From Fulvivirga sp. (GTDB lineage Bacteria; Bacteroidota; Bacteroidia; Cytophagales; Cyclobacteriaceae), in NCBI GenBank assembly GCA_028280565.1, contig JANQLQ010000067.1:1-64000 (forward strand): DNA of 64,000 nt, given 5' to 3'. Made by a program: the position numbers and the translations under genes. The stretch's first letter is position 1. Each line of letters opens with the position of its first letter. This document shows positions 8,752 through 17,464 of the stretch, in pieces. The notes beneath the pieces were generated by a model. That model ran no database searches, was not told the origin of the DNA, and saw nothing but the letters and a program-made list of their open reading frames with translations.

Positions 8752-9360
8752 ATGAAAAAGTTTATGATCGCCATTATTCTTATTACGGCTGGTATGACAT
8801 CACCGGCTGTTGTGGAAAATAGCCAAGCACAAACACATGTGGAGAGGAAAGTAGTATACACTAAAAAACGCAAAACCAGGAGACGCACGCGGAGAAGGGT
8901 AAGAAGGCGCGTAACACGTCGGGCCCACTATGCCTACCGGCACCTGCCGCGCTACCGGGCCACGGTGCGGGTAGTACCTAAAGGAGCGGTAGTAGTACGC
9001 CGGGGCAGTGTGACGTACCATTATCACAATGGCATATTCTACAGGCCCAGGGCTTCCGCTTTCGTTGTAGCCAGGCCGGCTGTTGGGGTGAGGGTACGGG
9101 TACTCCCCCCGGCTAGGACGAGGATAGTAGTGGCTAAAAGGACCTATTTTTATTACTATGGGACTTTCTACCAAGAAAAAGATGGGGAATACGAAGTAAC
9201 AGGGGCGCCGGAAGGAGCATTGGTAGCTGCACTGCCGGAGGGGTATGACGTAGAAGAAATAGACGGTACGGAATATTATGTATTGGACGGTGTACATTAC
9301 CAGGAAGTAGAAACGGATGAGTTAGAAGACGGGGTAGGGTATGAAGTGGTGAATGTTTAA
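8752..9360 (+). CDS. DUF6515-like exported protein with Arg-rich N region
   Basis: A 202-residue protein with a signal peptide (residues 1-27, ending SQA). It then has a very basic stretch rich in KR and RRR (about residues 38-60), followed by repeated modules of the form YHYHNGIFYRP and FYYYGTFYQEKDGEYEV, in which aromatic residues alternate. The tail (DGVHYQEVETDELEDGVGYEVV) is acidic. The module pattern matches DUF6515, a Bacteroidota family of unknown function. The strong charge separation between the two halves is notable. Diverges from the phosphodiesterase gene and ends at a good hairpin terminator. Confidence 0.7.
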   Translation: MKKFMIAIILITAGMTSPAVVENSQAQTHVERKVVYTKKRKTRRRTRRRVRRRVTRRAHYAYRHLPRYRATVRVVPKGAVVVRRGSVTYHYHNGIFYRPRASAFVVARPAVGVRVRVLPPARTRIVVAKRTYFYYYGTFYQEKDGEYEVTGAPEGALVAALPEGYDVEEIDGTEYYVLDGVHYQEVETDELEDGVGYEVVNV

Positions 9361-9454
9361 TAAAAATCCAATGCTTCCGGTTGATCAAGTATCGACCCAT
9401 CTTGATATTTTGACCAGCCGGTTTACCTCCAATTAGATGCGAAGAATCAATTTC

Positions 9455-9482
9455 ACAGGCTTTTTTTGATAAGCCTGTTTTT
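9455..9482 (+). terminator. Rho-independent terminator after DUF6515 gene
   Basis: ACAGGCTT and AAGCCTGT form an eight-base stem with an eight-base loop followed by a T run. It lies about 95 bases past the stop codon. Confidence 0.7.
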
Positions 9483-9943
9483 GCTTGCTCATGCGTTAGT
9501 CGAAGGGATGGAAGTATCGTGGAGAATGGAAAGTCTTACGGTAAAACTCCAAAGGGGTGGTATTATTTCACCCCCCCGGGGTTGGTGTATTCGGTGTTTA
9601 TTGTTTCCCTATTATCATTTCATCCCTTTGGGATTCAAGATACAGGTTAAAATTCAATGTATTTCCTTAAACTGACGGCTATGGGGTGAGAACCGAGCGA
9701 CTAATGCATGATGAAAGATAAACCCGTGTTAATCACGTATTCGACTATTATTTAAAGCACTGATCGAACATGGGGACCGTCTATTTATTGCCGCGGCCAA
9801 ATGGCACCTATCTTTATGCGATTTGAAACAAGGCTAAATCATTAACGTCTTAAAGCAACTTGAACAAATCAATAGCAGCCAGTGTAAAATCGAAACGAAG
9901 GAACTCTTAGAGGAGATTGAGAAGATAAAACCAGTATATAAGT
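9483..9943. other. Gene-free stretch with a possible decayed ORF
   Basis: No intact gene is seen. In the last 165 bases (about 9779-9943) one plus frame reads as a short peptide-like sequence ending LLEEIEKIKPVYK before a stop, with one internal stop and no start codon, so it may be the remnant of a small coiled-coil gene. The rest shows nothing recognisable. Confidence 0.3.
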
Positions 9944-10017
9944 GAGGCATACTGGACTCGAACCAGTGACCCCTACCCTGTCAAGGTAGTGCTCTGAACC
10001 AACTGAGCTAATGCCTC
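9944..10017 (-). tRNA. tRNA-Val (anticodon GAC)
   Basis: Read on the minus strand, 74 bases fold as a complete cloverleaf: acceptor GAGGCAT/ATGCCTC (7 bp), D arm GCTC/GAGC, anticodon stem CTACC/GGTAG with loop TTGACAG (anticodon GAC), T arm ACTGG/CCAGT with loop TTCGAGT. The CCA end is not encoded. GAC reads valine codons GUC and GUU. Confidence 0.96.
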
Positions 10018-10256
10018 ATTCCCCTCTCGACGAATTGACGTCAAATATACAAGAGTGTTCGTTTCCAACCAAAAACAATCATAACAGGGCATACGAGTCT
10101 TTAGTCGTAAGTGTCAAGTTATAGCCGACTTTCTTGGTAGAACTCACTCCCCGAGACTTGCGGGTGGATACTGCATTTACTCCTATTATTTTATTTCAGT
10201 GTTTCATTTCCTGGGCAGGATCATTTGGATACTTTTACTATTTAGCACGATTGCAC

Positions 10257-11552
10257 ATGGAAACTGCTAGTTCAAAACCAATCTCTTTACTGCCGGTCCT
10301 TTCTGTCAATTTTATTGGCATGCTAGGTTATAGTATCATTATGCCTTTCCTCGTGTTCCTTGTGAACCGGTTTGGTGGGAATGAATTCATTTATGGCGTA
10401 CTGGGATCTATTTATCCTGCCTTCCAATTCTTCGGGGCTCCTGTGCTGGGCAGGTGGTCCGATAAGTTTGGCAGGCGAAAGATCTTGCTGGTGAGCCAGG
10501 TGGGCACTTTATTGGCCTGGTTCATCTTCTTGACGGCATTATATCTCCCGGTCAATGCCCTGTTCGAAGTAGATTCTTCCACATTAGGAGTGTTTGGCAT
10601 TACCGTGCCGTTGGTCTTTCTTTTTATTGCCCGGGCACTCGATGGGCTTACCGGCGGTAACGTTTCTGTTGCTAACGCCTATCTATCAGACATCTCCAAT
10701 GATGAAAATCGCAAAGCTAATTTTGGAAAAATGGCTATGTCTTCCAGTTTGGGCTTTATCATTGGACCTGCCCTAGCCGGTTTGCTAGGCTCTACGGAAT
10801 ATGGTGAAACCATCCCTGTACTAGCGGCTATCCTGATCTCGTCAATAGCCGTATGCCTGATATGGTTCCAGCTCCCAGAGTCCAAGACGGACCTGGTAGA
10901 GCCCAGGACACGGTTCAGCATTAAGCGGATCTTCAGCTTTGAGCATAAAGAGTGTTACAAAATGAAAAAATGTGAAGACACCAATACGCCCGGTGTTTTT
11001 AAGATACCGCATGTCTTTTTCATGTTGATCATATACTTTCTAACTTTTTTAGGCTTCAGCTTTTTCTACGCCTCGTTCCCGATGCATGCCTTAAAACAGC
11101 TCTCTTGGAACTCCTTACAGCTCGGCATTTTCTTTTCCTTTCTCAGCGGTTTGATGATCGTTGTGCAAGGGCCCTTGCTAAGCTATTTATCAAAGAGAAT
11201 TTCAGATGCCCAACTCGTTCTGTTCGGAAGTATTATGCTAGTGATCAATTTTTGCCTGATGGCCACGGGTAGCGAGGTGCTTATTTACACGGCAGCTTTC
11301 TTATTCGCTTTGGGCAATGGGCTGATGTGGCCTTCCTACCTAAGTATACTTTCAAAAGTGGGGGGAGAAAAGCAACAAGGATCTGTGCAGGGGGTTGCTA
11401 ATAGCTCAGGCAGCCTGGCCAGTATTGTAGGGCTCATTTTAGGGGGATACATGTATGGGGTCATAGGTCCTTCTACCTTTTACCTGACTGCTATTATCTT
11501 ATTGGTAGTTTTTTTGTTGTCTTTTCGTATGCTCAAACTGTCTGATGCGTGA
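10257..11552 (+). CDS. MFS transporter, TetA-like drug exporter family
   Basis: About 431 residues with roughly 12 membrane helices, an inner-membrane proton-coupled exporter. The loop 2-3 signature GRWSDKFGRRKILL and helix 5 pattern SSLGFIIGPALAG (motif C, typical of drug:H+ antiporters) are present. The frame is open from 10134, but the extra 41 residues do not look like a first transport segment; the ATG at 10257 gives the usual MFS start with SLLPVLSVNFIGMLGYSIIM as helix 1. Substrate is unknown; resistance to tetracyclines is not implied by family membership. Confidence 0.87.
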   Translation: METASSKPISLLPVLSVNFIGMLGYSIIMPFLVFLVNRFGGNEFIYGVLGSIYPAFQFFGAPVLGRWSDKFGRRKILLVSQVGTLLAWFIFLTALYLPVNALFEVDSSTLGVFGITVPLVFLFIARALDGLTGGNVSVANAYLSDISNDENRKANFGKMAMSSSLGFIIGPALAGLLGSTEYGETIPVLAAILISSIAVCLIWFQLPESKTDLVEPRTRFSIKRIFSFEHKECYKMKKCEDTNTPGVFKIPHVFFMLIIYFLTFLGFSFFYASFPMHALKQLSWNSLQLGIFFSFLSGLMIVVQGPLLSYLSKRISDAQLVLFGSIMLVINFCLMATGSEVLIYTAAFLFALGNGLMWPSYLSILSKVGGEKQQGSVQGVANSSGSLASIVGLILGGYMYGVIGPSTFYLTAIILLVVFLLSFRMLKLSDA

Positions 11553-11631
11553 CACCCATTAAAATTTAGCTTGGGACACGAATCAAAGCGGGGATATCAC
11601 TGTTAAAAATACAGAACCTTTTAATACGTTT

Positions 11632-12246
11632 ATGGAATCAAATATAGCATCACTATCGCCCGCCCAATTCGAGCATTACCTAGGCCGTGGTATTGGCTTT
11701 GACCAGTACCTGGAAGCATTAACCACTACGGTAGAAAAACTTAAGAGTGGAACCACGGAAGAGATCAAATATGCCGAGTATCTCCCTATCAACTTACAGC
11801 GCCTCAAGCGAGGATTGAAAACCGTTGTCCTATCGGATGAATTACAAGCTACGATCCAAACGCTACCTTCCAAAATACATTGGCTTGTTATTACAGAGCA
11901 TTGGTGTGGTGATGCCGCGCAATCGGTAGCCCTACTGCAAAAGATCGCGGAAGCCTCGGGAGGTAAAATTGATATGAAATTGGTATTCCGGGATGAGAAC
12001 CTGGAATTAATGGATACTTTTTTGACCAATGGGTCCCGTTCCATCCCCAAAGTGATCCAATTAGATAATACGCTACAGGTCACCGGCACTTGGGGACCAA
12101 GGCCAAAACCTGCCCAAGAAATCGTAATGGACTTATTGGCAAAGGGGGAGAATTACAACGATGATCTTCATAAATGGTATGCCTTGGACAAGGGTATCCA
12201 TTTGCAAGCAGAATTACGCCAGCTTTTGAGTGGTGGTGATGCATGA
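11632..12246 (+). CDS. Thioredoxin-fold protein lacking the CxxC pair
   Basis: A 204-residue cytoplasmic protein. The segment HWLVITEHWCGDAAQSV (about residues 83-99) aligns with the thioredoxin active-site strand and helix but reads WCGDA, so only one of the two cysteines is present. The cis-proline loop is seen as NGSRSIPKVI. This matches the thioredoxin-like family common in Bacteroidota (the Thioredoxin_9 group). With one cysteine it may act as a monothiol enzyme or binding protein rather than a disulfide reductase. It lies between the MFS exporter and DPP IV with gaps of about 80 bases. Confidence 0.82.
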   Translation: MESNIASLSPAQFEHYLGRGIGFDQYLEALTTTVEKLKSGTTEEIKYAEYLPINLQRLKRGLKTVVLSDELQATIQTLPSKIHWLVITEHWCGDAAQSVALLQKIAEASGGKIDMKLVFRDENLELMDTFLTNGSRSIPKVIQLDNTLQVTGTWGPRPKPAQEIVMDLLAKGENYNDDLHKWYALDKGIHLQAELRQLLSGGDA

Positions 12247-12334
12247 ATCGCTTCTACTTATTACCAGCGGTTCGGTTTTTTTAAGTGGCTTTCATTATTT
12301 TCGCTGATCACACAACTAAGCGAAACACGTCACT

Positions 12335-14509
12335 ATGAAAAACCTTTTTGCAATTCTATTGACCATGGCCTCTTTTTCCGTATGGGGCCAACAGGACATC
12401 ACTATTTCCGATATTTACGAAAAGGGCACCTTCCGGCAAAAATCGGTGCGTGGGATCAACTGGATGAAGGACGGCCGATACTACAGCGCCCAGCAAGGTA
12501 ATGACATCGTGAAGTATGATGTGACCACGGGGGAGCAAGTAGAGACGATCTTGAAAGGAGCTAACCTGCAACCCTCGATCAGTTTTTCTAGCTACAGTTT
12601 CAGCGAAGATGAAAGCAAGCTACTCCTCATGACCGAGCGGGAATCCATCTACCGGCGTTCCTACCGGGCTGAATTTTATGTCTACGACCTGGAAAACAAC
12701 GATCTAAAAAAGTTATCTAACGGGGGGAAGCAATCCTATGCCAGGTTTTCTCCCAATGGCACTAAGGTCGCTTTTACACGCGATAACGACCTGTTTTATG
12801 TCAATATCACCGATATGTCCGAGGTGAGGGTAACGGACGACGGTAAATTTAACCATATCATCAACGGCAGCACGGATTGGGTGTATGAAGAAGAGCTATC
12901 CTTCACACGGGCGTTTGAATGGAGCGGCGATGGTAAAAGTCTCTTTTATCTCACTTTCGATGAAAGCAAAGTAAGAGAATATAATATGCAAGTATGGAGG
13001 AACGGGCAGCTCTACCCGGAAGACTATCGCTTTAAGTATCCCAAAGCCGGGGAAGACAATGCAAAAGTAACCGCCACCCTCTATGACCTGGCCTCTAGGA
13101 AAAAAACACCGGTAGACTTAGGGAACGACCAAGAATATTACATCGCCCGGATCAAGCGTACGCAGTCCCCTACACAATTTTCCCTTGTACGCCTGACCCG
13201 CCTTCAAAACCAACTGGACATCCTGCATGTATCTTCCACGGATGGTAGCGTAAATGTTGTCCTTAGCGAAAAGAATCAGCGATACATAGATATCGATTTT
13301 GTGGATGAACTCACCTATCTAAAAGATGGGAAGCACTTTCTTCACGCCAGTGAGCGGAGTGGGTATAAGCACTTGTATTTATACACGGTAGAAGGAAAAC
13401 TTGTAAACCCGATCACCACGGGCCGGTGGGAAGTATCCTCACTCGAGGGGATCGATGAAAGTGGCAGGAAAGCCAAGGTTTACTTTACCTCTACGGAGAT
13501 GTCTCCCCTGCAAAGGCAGTTTTACGTTATTGATATCCAAGGTAAAGGCAAAAAGACCCTAAGAGGGGAGCAAGGGTGGCATGATATTAATATGAGCAGT
13601 GATACTAAGTATTACATTGATAGCCACAGTAGTCCCAGCCAGCCTTCCATCGTGAGCCTTTCCAGCACCAAAAAGAACGAGCGGGTGAAAGTATTGGAAG
13701 ATAATTCCGAATTGAGAAGTAGGTTAGAAAAGTATTCATTATCTCCGCGGGAATTTTTCACTTTCAAGACCGTCGATGGTACAGACCTGAACGGGTATAT
13801 GATCAAGCCCCCGGGTTTCAACGATTCTAACCAATACCCCGTGCTGGTCTTCCAGTATAGCGGGCCCGGTTCACAGATGGTACGAATGAACTATGCCAGC
13901 GGCTCTAACGATTATTGGCACCAGATGCTGGCACAGAAAGGATATATTATTGCGGTGATAGACCCTAGGGGCACCGGGGGCCGGGGAGAAAAGTTTAAAA
14001 AAATGACCTACAAGGAGCTAGGCAAGTTTGAATCGCAAGACCATATTGCCGGTGCCAAGTACCTGGACGGCCTGCCGTACGTAGATGGATCCAGGATAGG
14101 CATCTGGGGCTGGAGCTATGGAGGATACATGTCATCACTGGCTATGTTTAAAGGTGAAGGACTGTTTAAGGCGGCTATCGCCGTGGCGCCTGTCACGAAT
14201 TGGAGATTTTATGACACCATCTACACCGAGCGTTATATGGCCAAGCCGCAGGACAACGGTTCGGGATACGACGATAACTCGCCGGTAAGTCATTCACAAA
14301 AACTGGAGGGCAACTATCTACTCATTCATGGCACCGGTGACGATAACGTACATTTCCAGAATGCTGTTGTACTCCAAAACAAATTAATTGCCGAGGGAAA
14401 ACAATTCGATTCGTTTTATTACCCGGATCGAGCACACGGCATCTACCGCGATGGCGCCAGGCCTCACCTCTTCACCCTCATGACAAACTGGGTACTGGAA
14501 AACCTGTAA
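12335..14509 (+). CDS. Dipeptidyl peptidase IV (S9 family), exported
   Basis: A 724-residue serine exopeptidase that removes X-Pro dipeptides from peptides in the periplasm. A signal peptide covers residues 1-19 (ending VWGQ). Residues about 40-470 form the DPPIV beta-propeller, including the Glu-Glu substrate-anchoring motif in DWVYEEEL. The C-terminal alpha/beta-hydrolase domain has Ser594 in GWSYGGY, Asp670 in GTGDDNVH and His701 in DRAHGI, the full catalytic triad with spacing like human DPP4. Length is standard. Probably works with the other secreted proteases of the window in peptide scavenging. Confidence 0.95.
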   Translation: MKNLFAILLTMASFSVWGQQDITISDIYEKGTFRQKSVRGINWMKDGRYYSAQQGNDIVKYDVTTGEQVETILKGANLQPSISFSSYSFSEDESKLLLMTERESIYRRSYRAEFYVYDLENNDLKKLSNGGKQSYARFSPNGTKVAFTRDNDLFYVNITDMSEVRVTDDGKFNHIINGSTDWVYEEELSFTRAFEWSGDGKSLFYLTFDESKVREYNMQVWRNGQLYPEDYRFKYPKAGEDNAKVTATLYDLASRKKTPVDLGNDQEYYIARIKRTQSPTQFSLVRLTRLQNQLDILHVSSTDGSVNVVLSEKNQRYIDIDFVDELTYLKDGKHFLHASERSGYKHLYLYTVEGKLVNPITTGRWEVSSLEGIDESGRKAKVYFTSTEMSPLQRQFYVIDIQGKGKKTLRGEQGWHDINMSSDTKYYIDSHSSPSQPSIVSLSSTKKNERVKVLEDNSELRSRLEKYSLSPREFFTFKTVDGTDLNGYMIKPPGFNDSNQYPVLVFQYSGPGSQMVRMNYASGSNDYWHQMLAQKGYIIAVIDPRGTGGRGEKFKKMTYKELGKFESQDHIAGAKYLDGLPYVDGSRIGIWGWSYGGYMSSLAMFKGEGLFKAAIAVAPVTNWRFYDTIYTERYMAKPQDNGSGYDDNSPVSHSQKLEGNYLLIHGTGDDNVHFQNAVVLQNKLIAEGKQFDSFYYPDRAHGIYRDGARPHLFTLMTNWVLENL

Positions 14510-14819
14510 CAAGGAAAAAAAGGCGTGTCGTAGCTTTTTGGGCCATGGTGTACGTAGTATAGCCTATGCCCGCTAAGTGATTTATACTAGGGACTGTTAA
14601 AATCCTATTATTTTATTTTCGAGGAAATCATAGTTTTCTCATGCCAACGTTTTCAAAAACATGTAAATAATTGAAAATCAATTATTTACATGTTTTTATC
14701 TACGTGTTTTTTCAATCGAAAATTCCATACCTACGCAAAAGTACCTAAAAAAAATACAAGTTTGAGCGGATTTATTCGACGCTATCCAGTGCCTAAATTT
14801 GAAGCAAAAGTTAGGAATT
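14510..14819. other. Intergenic gap with long hairpin
   Basis: No gene is seen between DPP IV and the repeat protein. The gap holds one long perfect AT-rich hairpin (14655-14697), listed separately. Confidence 0.5.
14655..14697. terminator. Perfect 20-bp AT-rich hairpin, probable terminator
   Basis: Arms at 14655-14674 and 14678-14697 are perfect reverse complements around a three-base loop; the right arm ends in a T run and the left arm begins with an A run, so it could end transcription from either side. It is 145 bases past DPP IV and 122 bases before the next start. Confidence 0.6.
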
Positions 14820-17291
14820 ATGGGACGGATAACGGGAATACTTTTGGTACTTTTAATGAGCTGGGCAGATATTCAAGCTCAATGTTCTACAGCGCAGGGT
14901 GACGAGGTCAGCTATGGCGCAGGATCGTGGATCGGTTATGTGTACGACGGGGCGAATACTTTCGATAGCAATAATTACCAAGGATATGTCAGCGAGCTCG
15001 AAAAGTTTGATCAAGATTTTGGAGGGAACACGGCCACATTCACTGTTAATGGATGTGACGTTACCGCAGAAACCTTTACGGTTCGTTACAAAATGCAGCA
15101 GACTTTTGCCTGCGGGGCATACGACATTACCATAGGTGGAGATGACGGCGTACGCTTGAGCCTGGACGGAGGCGCCACTTTCATCATTGATTCATATTTT
15201 CTACAAGCCTACACTACCTATACTGAAAGAGTATTTTTAGAAGGCACTTATGACATGGTCTTGGAGTACTACGAAAACAATGGGCAAAACCGGGTTTCAT
15301 TTGATTACAACTATGTAGGCAACGCTTATGCCGGGACTATCTCGGGAGACCAAACTTTTTGCGGGGGTGCCACGATTGACCCAGCGGCTTTTAACAACGT
15401 GAGAGATGCAGCAGTATGCGGGAGTACTGTAAGCTACCAGTGGCAATCTTCAACGGATAACATTACCTTTTCAAACATCGCCGGTGCAACCTCTGCCTCT
15501 TACGACGCGCCTTCGGGATTAACTCAAACCACATACTATCGACGTCAAGCCACGGACGGCACGAATACGTTGACCTCAAATGTAGTTACCGTTACCATAA
15601 ACACCCCCCAAGGTGATGAAACCAGCTATGGCGCAGGATCGTGGATCGGTTATGTATACGACGGCGCAGACAACTATTCAAGCAGCGATTATCGTGGTTT
15701 TATTACAGAAACCGAAACTTTCGATGAGAACTTTGGGGGCTCTTTTACGACTGCCGCTGTAAACGGCTGCGACATTTACACTGAAACCTTTACCGTACGT
15801 TTTAAAATGCAGCAAACCTTTGCCTGTGGAGTGTATGATTTCACCATAGGGGGAGATGACGGGGTGCGTTTAAGTATCGATGGTGGAACCACGTACGTAA
15901 TCGACGGCTATGTACTACAAGGATACCGAACGTATACCGAACGCATCACCCTGGACGGTACTTATGACCTTGTGTTGGAGTATTATGAAAATGGCTCTGC
16001 CAATAGGGTATCTTTCAACTATACCTATGTTGGGTCTTCTTTTGCAGGCTCTATCGAAGGTGATCAAAGCTATTGCAGTAGCAGTGCCGTAGACCCGACG
16101 ATCATTACCAGTAATCAAAACGCCTTGATCTGTGGCAGTTCAATAAGCTACCAGTGGCAGTCCTCTACTGACAATATCAATTTCACGAACATTGCCGGTG
16201 CTACTGCAACCTCATATGATCCTCCTGCCGGGCTTACTAATACCACATACTTCCAGCGCTTAGCAACCGATGGGTCTACAACACTGGCTTCAAATGTGAT
16301 CACAGTGGACGTGACCATGGCAGCGGGCGACCAAACAAGCTATGGAGCAGGATCTTGGATCGGTTACGTATATGATGGTGTCAATAACTTCTCAAGCAAT
16401 GCCTATCATGGCACCATAGCAGAAAATGTAACTTTCGATGAAGACTTTGGGGGGAGCCGCACTACAATGTCACTTAATGGATGTGATATTTACACCGAGA
16501 CTTTTTCCGTACGTTTCAAAATGCAAAGAAATTTTGCCCCCGGGGATTATACCTTCACTGTTGGGGCTGATGACGGCGTTCGTTTGAGTTTAGACGGTGG
16601 CGCTACGTATATCATAGATGATTACAGGGACCATGGATACAGGACCAATTCTACCACCGTGAACCTGGATGGCACCTATGATCTTGTACTCGAGTATTAT
16701 GAAAATGGCGGAGGCAATCGCGTATCTTTCGATTTCACTTCGCTGGTACTCCCAGTAGAATTGCTAGGCTTCGAAGGACGTTATGAAAACGGAAGTACCC
16801 AACTGGACTGGTCAACCGCTACCGAACAGAACAACGACTATTTCGAAGTACAGCATAGCATCAATGGGATAGACTACGAAGTAATAGGAGAAATAGAGGG
16901 AGCCGGAAATAGTGTATCGATCCTTGATTACACCTTTGAAGATCGCAGCCCCAAGGCCGGCATCAACTACTACCGCCTTAAGCAAATTGACTATGACGGG
17001 GGTTTTGAGTACTCCCCTGTGATCTCCGTTACCACCATTAGTGAGGAGAGTTTTCATTTTTATCCTAATCCTTCCAAAGGGATGATCACGTTGAACTTCA
17101 GTGGGCCTGCTGTAGATGAAGGTTCGGTCAGCGTTTACAATGCATCAGGTATGGTCATGAAAACTATCGAGCTTAGCGGGAACTTCTACAATACCCAGCT
17201 AGACCTCTCGACCCTAGGAAGGGGACAATACATCCTGAAGTTTACTATTAACCAAGCTGTAGTTACAAAGAGGTTGATGATCATCGATTAA
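14820..17291 (+). CDS. Secreted three-repeat protein with type IX sorting domain
   Basis: About 823 residues from the ATG at 14820; a TTG at 14799 would add seven residues and is rejected because the ATG gives a clean signal peptide ending in IQA. Three near-identical PA14-like beta units (each starting GD.TSYGAGSWIGYVYDG) are separated by two Ig-like units with SYQWQSSTDNI. The aromatic and Asp-Gly pattern GGDDGVRLSLDGG resembles PA14 sugar-binding folds. The C-terminal 80 residues begin FYPNPSKG and end in VVTKRLMIID, a type A sorting domain recognised by the type IX secretion system, so it is exported across the outer membrane. Likely an adhesin or carbohydrate-binding surface protein. Confidence 0.88.
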   Translation: MGRITGILLVLLMSWADIQAQCSTAQGDEVSYGAGSWIGYVYDGANTFDSNNYQGYVSELEKFDQDFGGNTATFTVNGCDVTAETFTVRYKMQQTFACGAYDITIGGDDGVRLSLDGGATFIIDSYFLQAYTTYTERVFLEGTYDMVLEYYENNGQNRVSFDYNYVGNAYAGTISGDQTFCGGATIDPAAFNNVRDAAVCGSTVSYQWQSSTDNITFSNIAGATSASYDAPSGLTQTTYYRRQATDGTNTLTSNVVTVTINTPQGDETSYGAGSWIGYVYDGADNYSSSDYRGFITETETFDENFGGSFTTAAVNGCDIYTETFTVRFKMQQTFACGVYDFTIGGDDGVRLSIDGGTTYVIDGYVLQGYRTYTERITLDGTYDLVLEYYENGSANRVSFNYTYVGSSFAGSIEGDQSYCSSSAVDPTIITSNQNALICGSSISYQWQSSTDNINFTNIAGATATSYDPPAGLTNTTYFQRLATDGSTTLASNVITVDVTMAAGDQTSYGAGSWIGYVYDGVNNFSSNAYHGTIAENVTFDEDFGGSRTTMSLNGCDIYTETFSVRFKMQRNFAPGDYTFTVGADDGVRLSLDGGATYIIDDYRDHGYRTNSTTVNLDGTYDLVLEYYENGGGNRVSFDFTSLVLPVELLGFEGRYENGSTQLDWSTATEQNNDYFEVQHSINGIDYEVIGEIEGAGNSVSILDYTFEDRSPKAGINYYRLKQIDYDGGFEYSPVISVTTISEESFHFYPNPSKGMITLNFSGPAVDEGSVSVYNASGMVMKTIELSGNFYNTQLDLSTLGRGQYILKFTINQAVVTKRLMIID
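14899..16750 (+). repeat. Three in-frame coding repeats, period about 714 bases
   Basis: The sequence GCAGGATCGTGGATCGGTTA recurs almost unchanged near 14920, 15634 and 16348, giving a period of about 714 bases (238 codons): one PA14-like plus one Ig-like unit. The third copy lacks the Ig-like half and passes into the sorting domain. Such repeats can change copy number by recombination. Confidence 0.8.
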
Positions 17292-17400
17292 GGAGCTTTT
17301 ACGTGGCTTTAAAAAAAACAAGGTTAAAATGAACAACCCGTTATATGAGTAAAAACTGATGTTGCCGAAATAATTCCAAGAAACTTTTTGAACGTAATAT

Positions 17401-17434
17401 ATAAATGGCCTGTCTCGAGAGACAGGCCATTTAT
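17401..17434. terminator. Bidirectional terminator
   Basis: ATAAATGGCCTGTCTC (17401-17416) pairs perfectly with 17419-17434. It lies in the gap between the convergent T9SS protein gene and the S8 peptidase gene. Confidence 0.75.
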
Positions 17435-17464
17435 AGTTATCTAAAATGTAAATTAATCCGGGGA

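Noticed and set aside
9466-9675. 69-codon frame after DUF6515
   Set aside because: Begins within the terminator hairpin and shows no domain or neighbour support.
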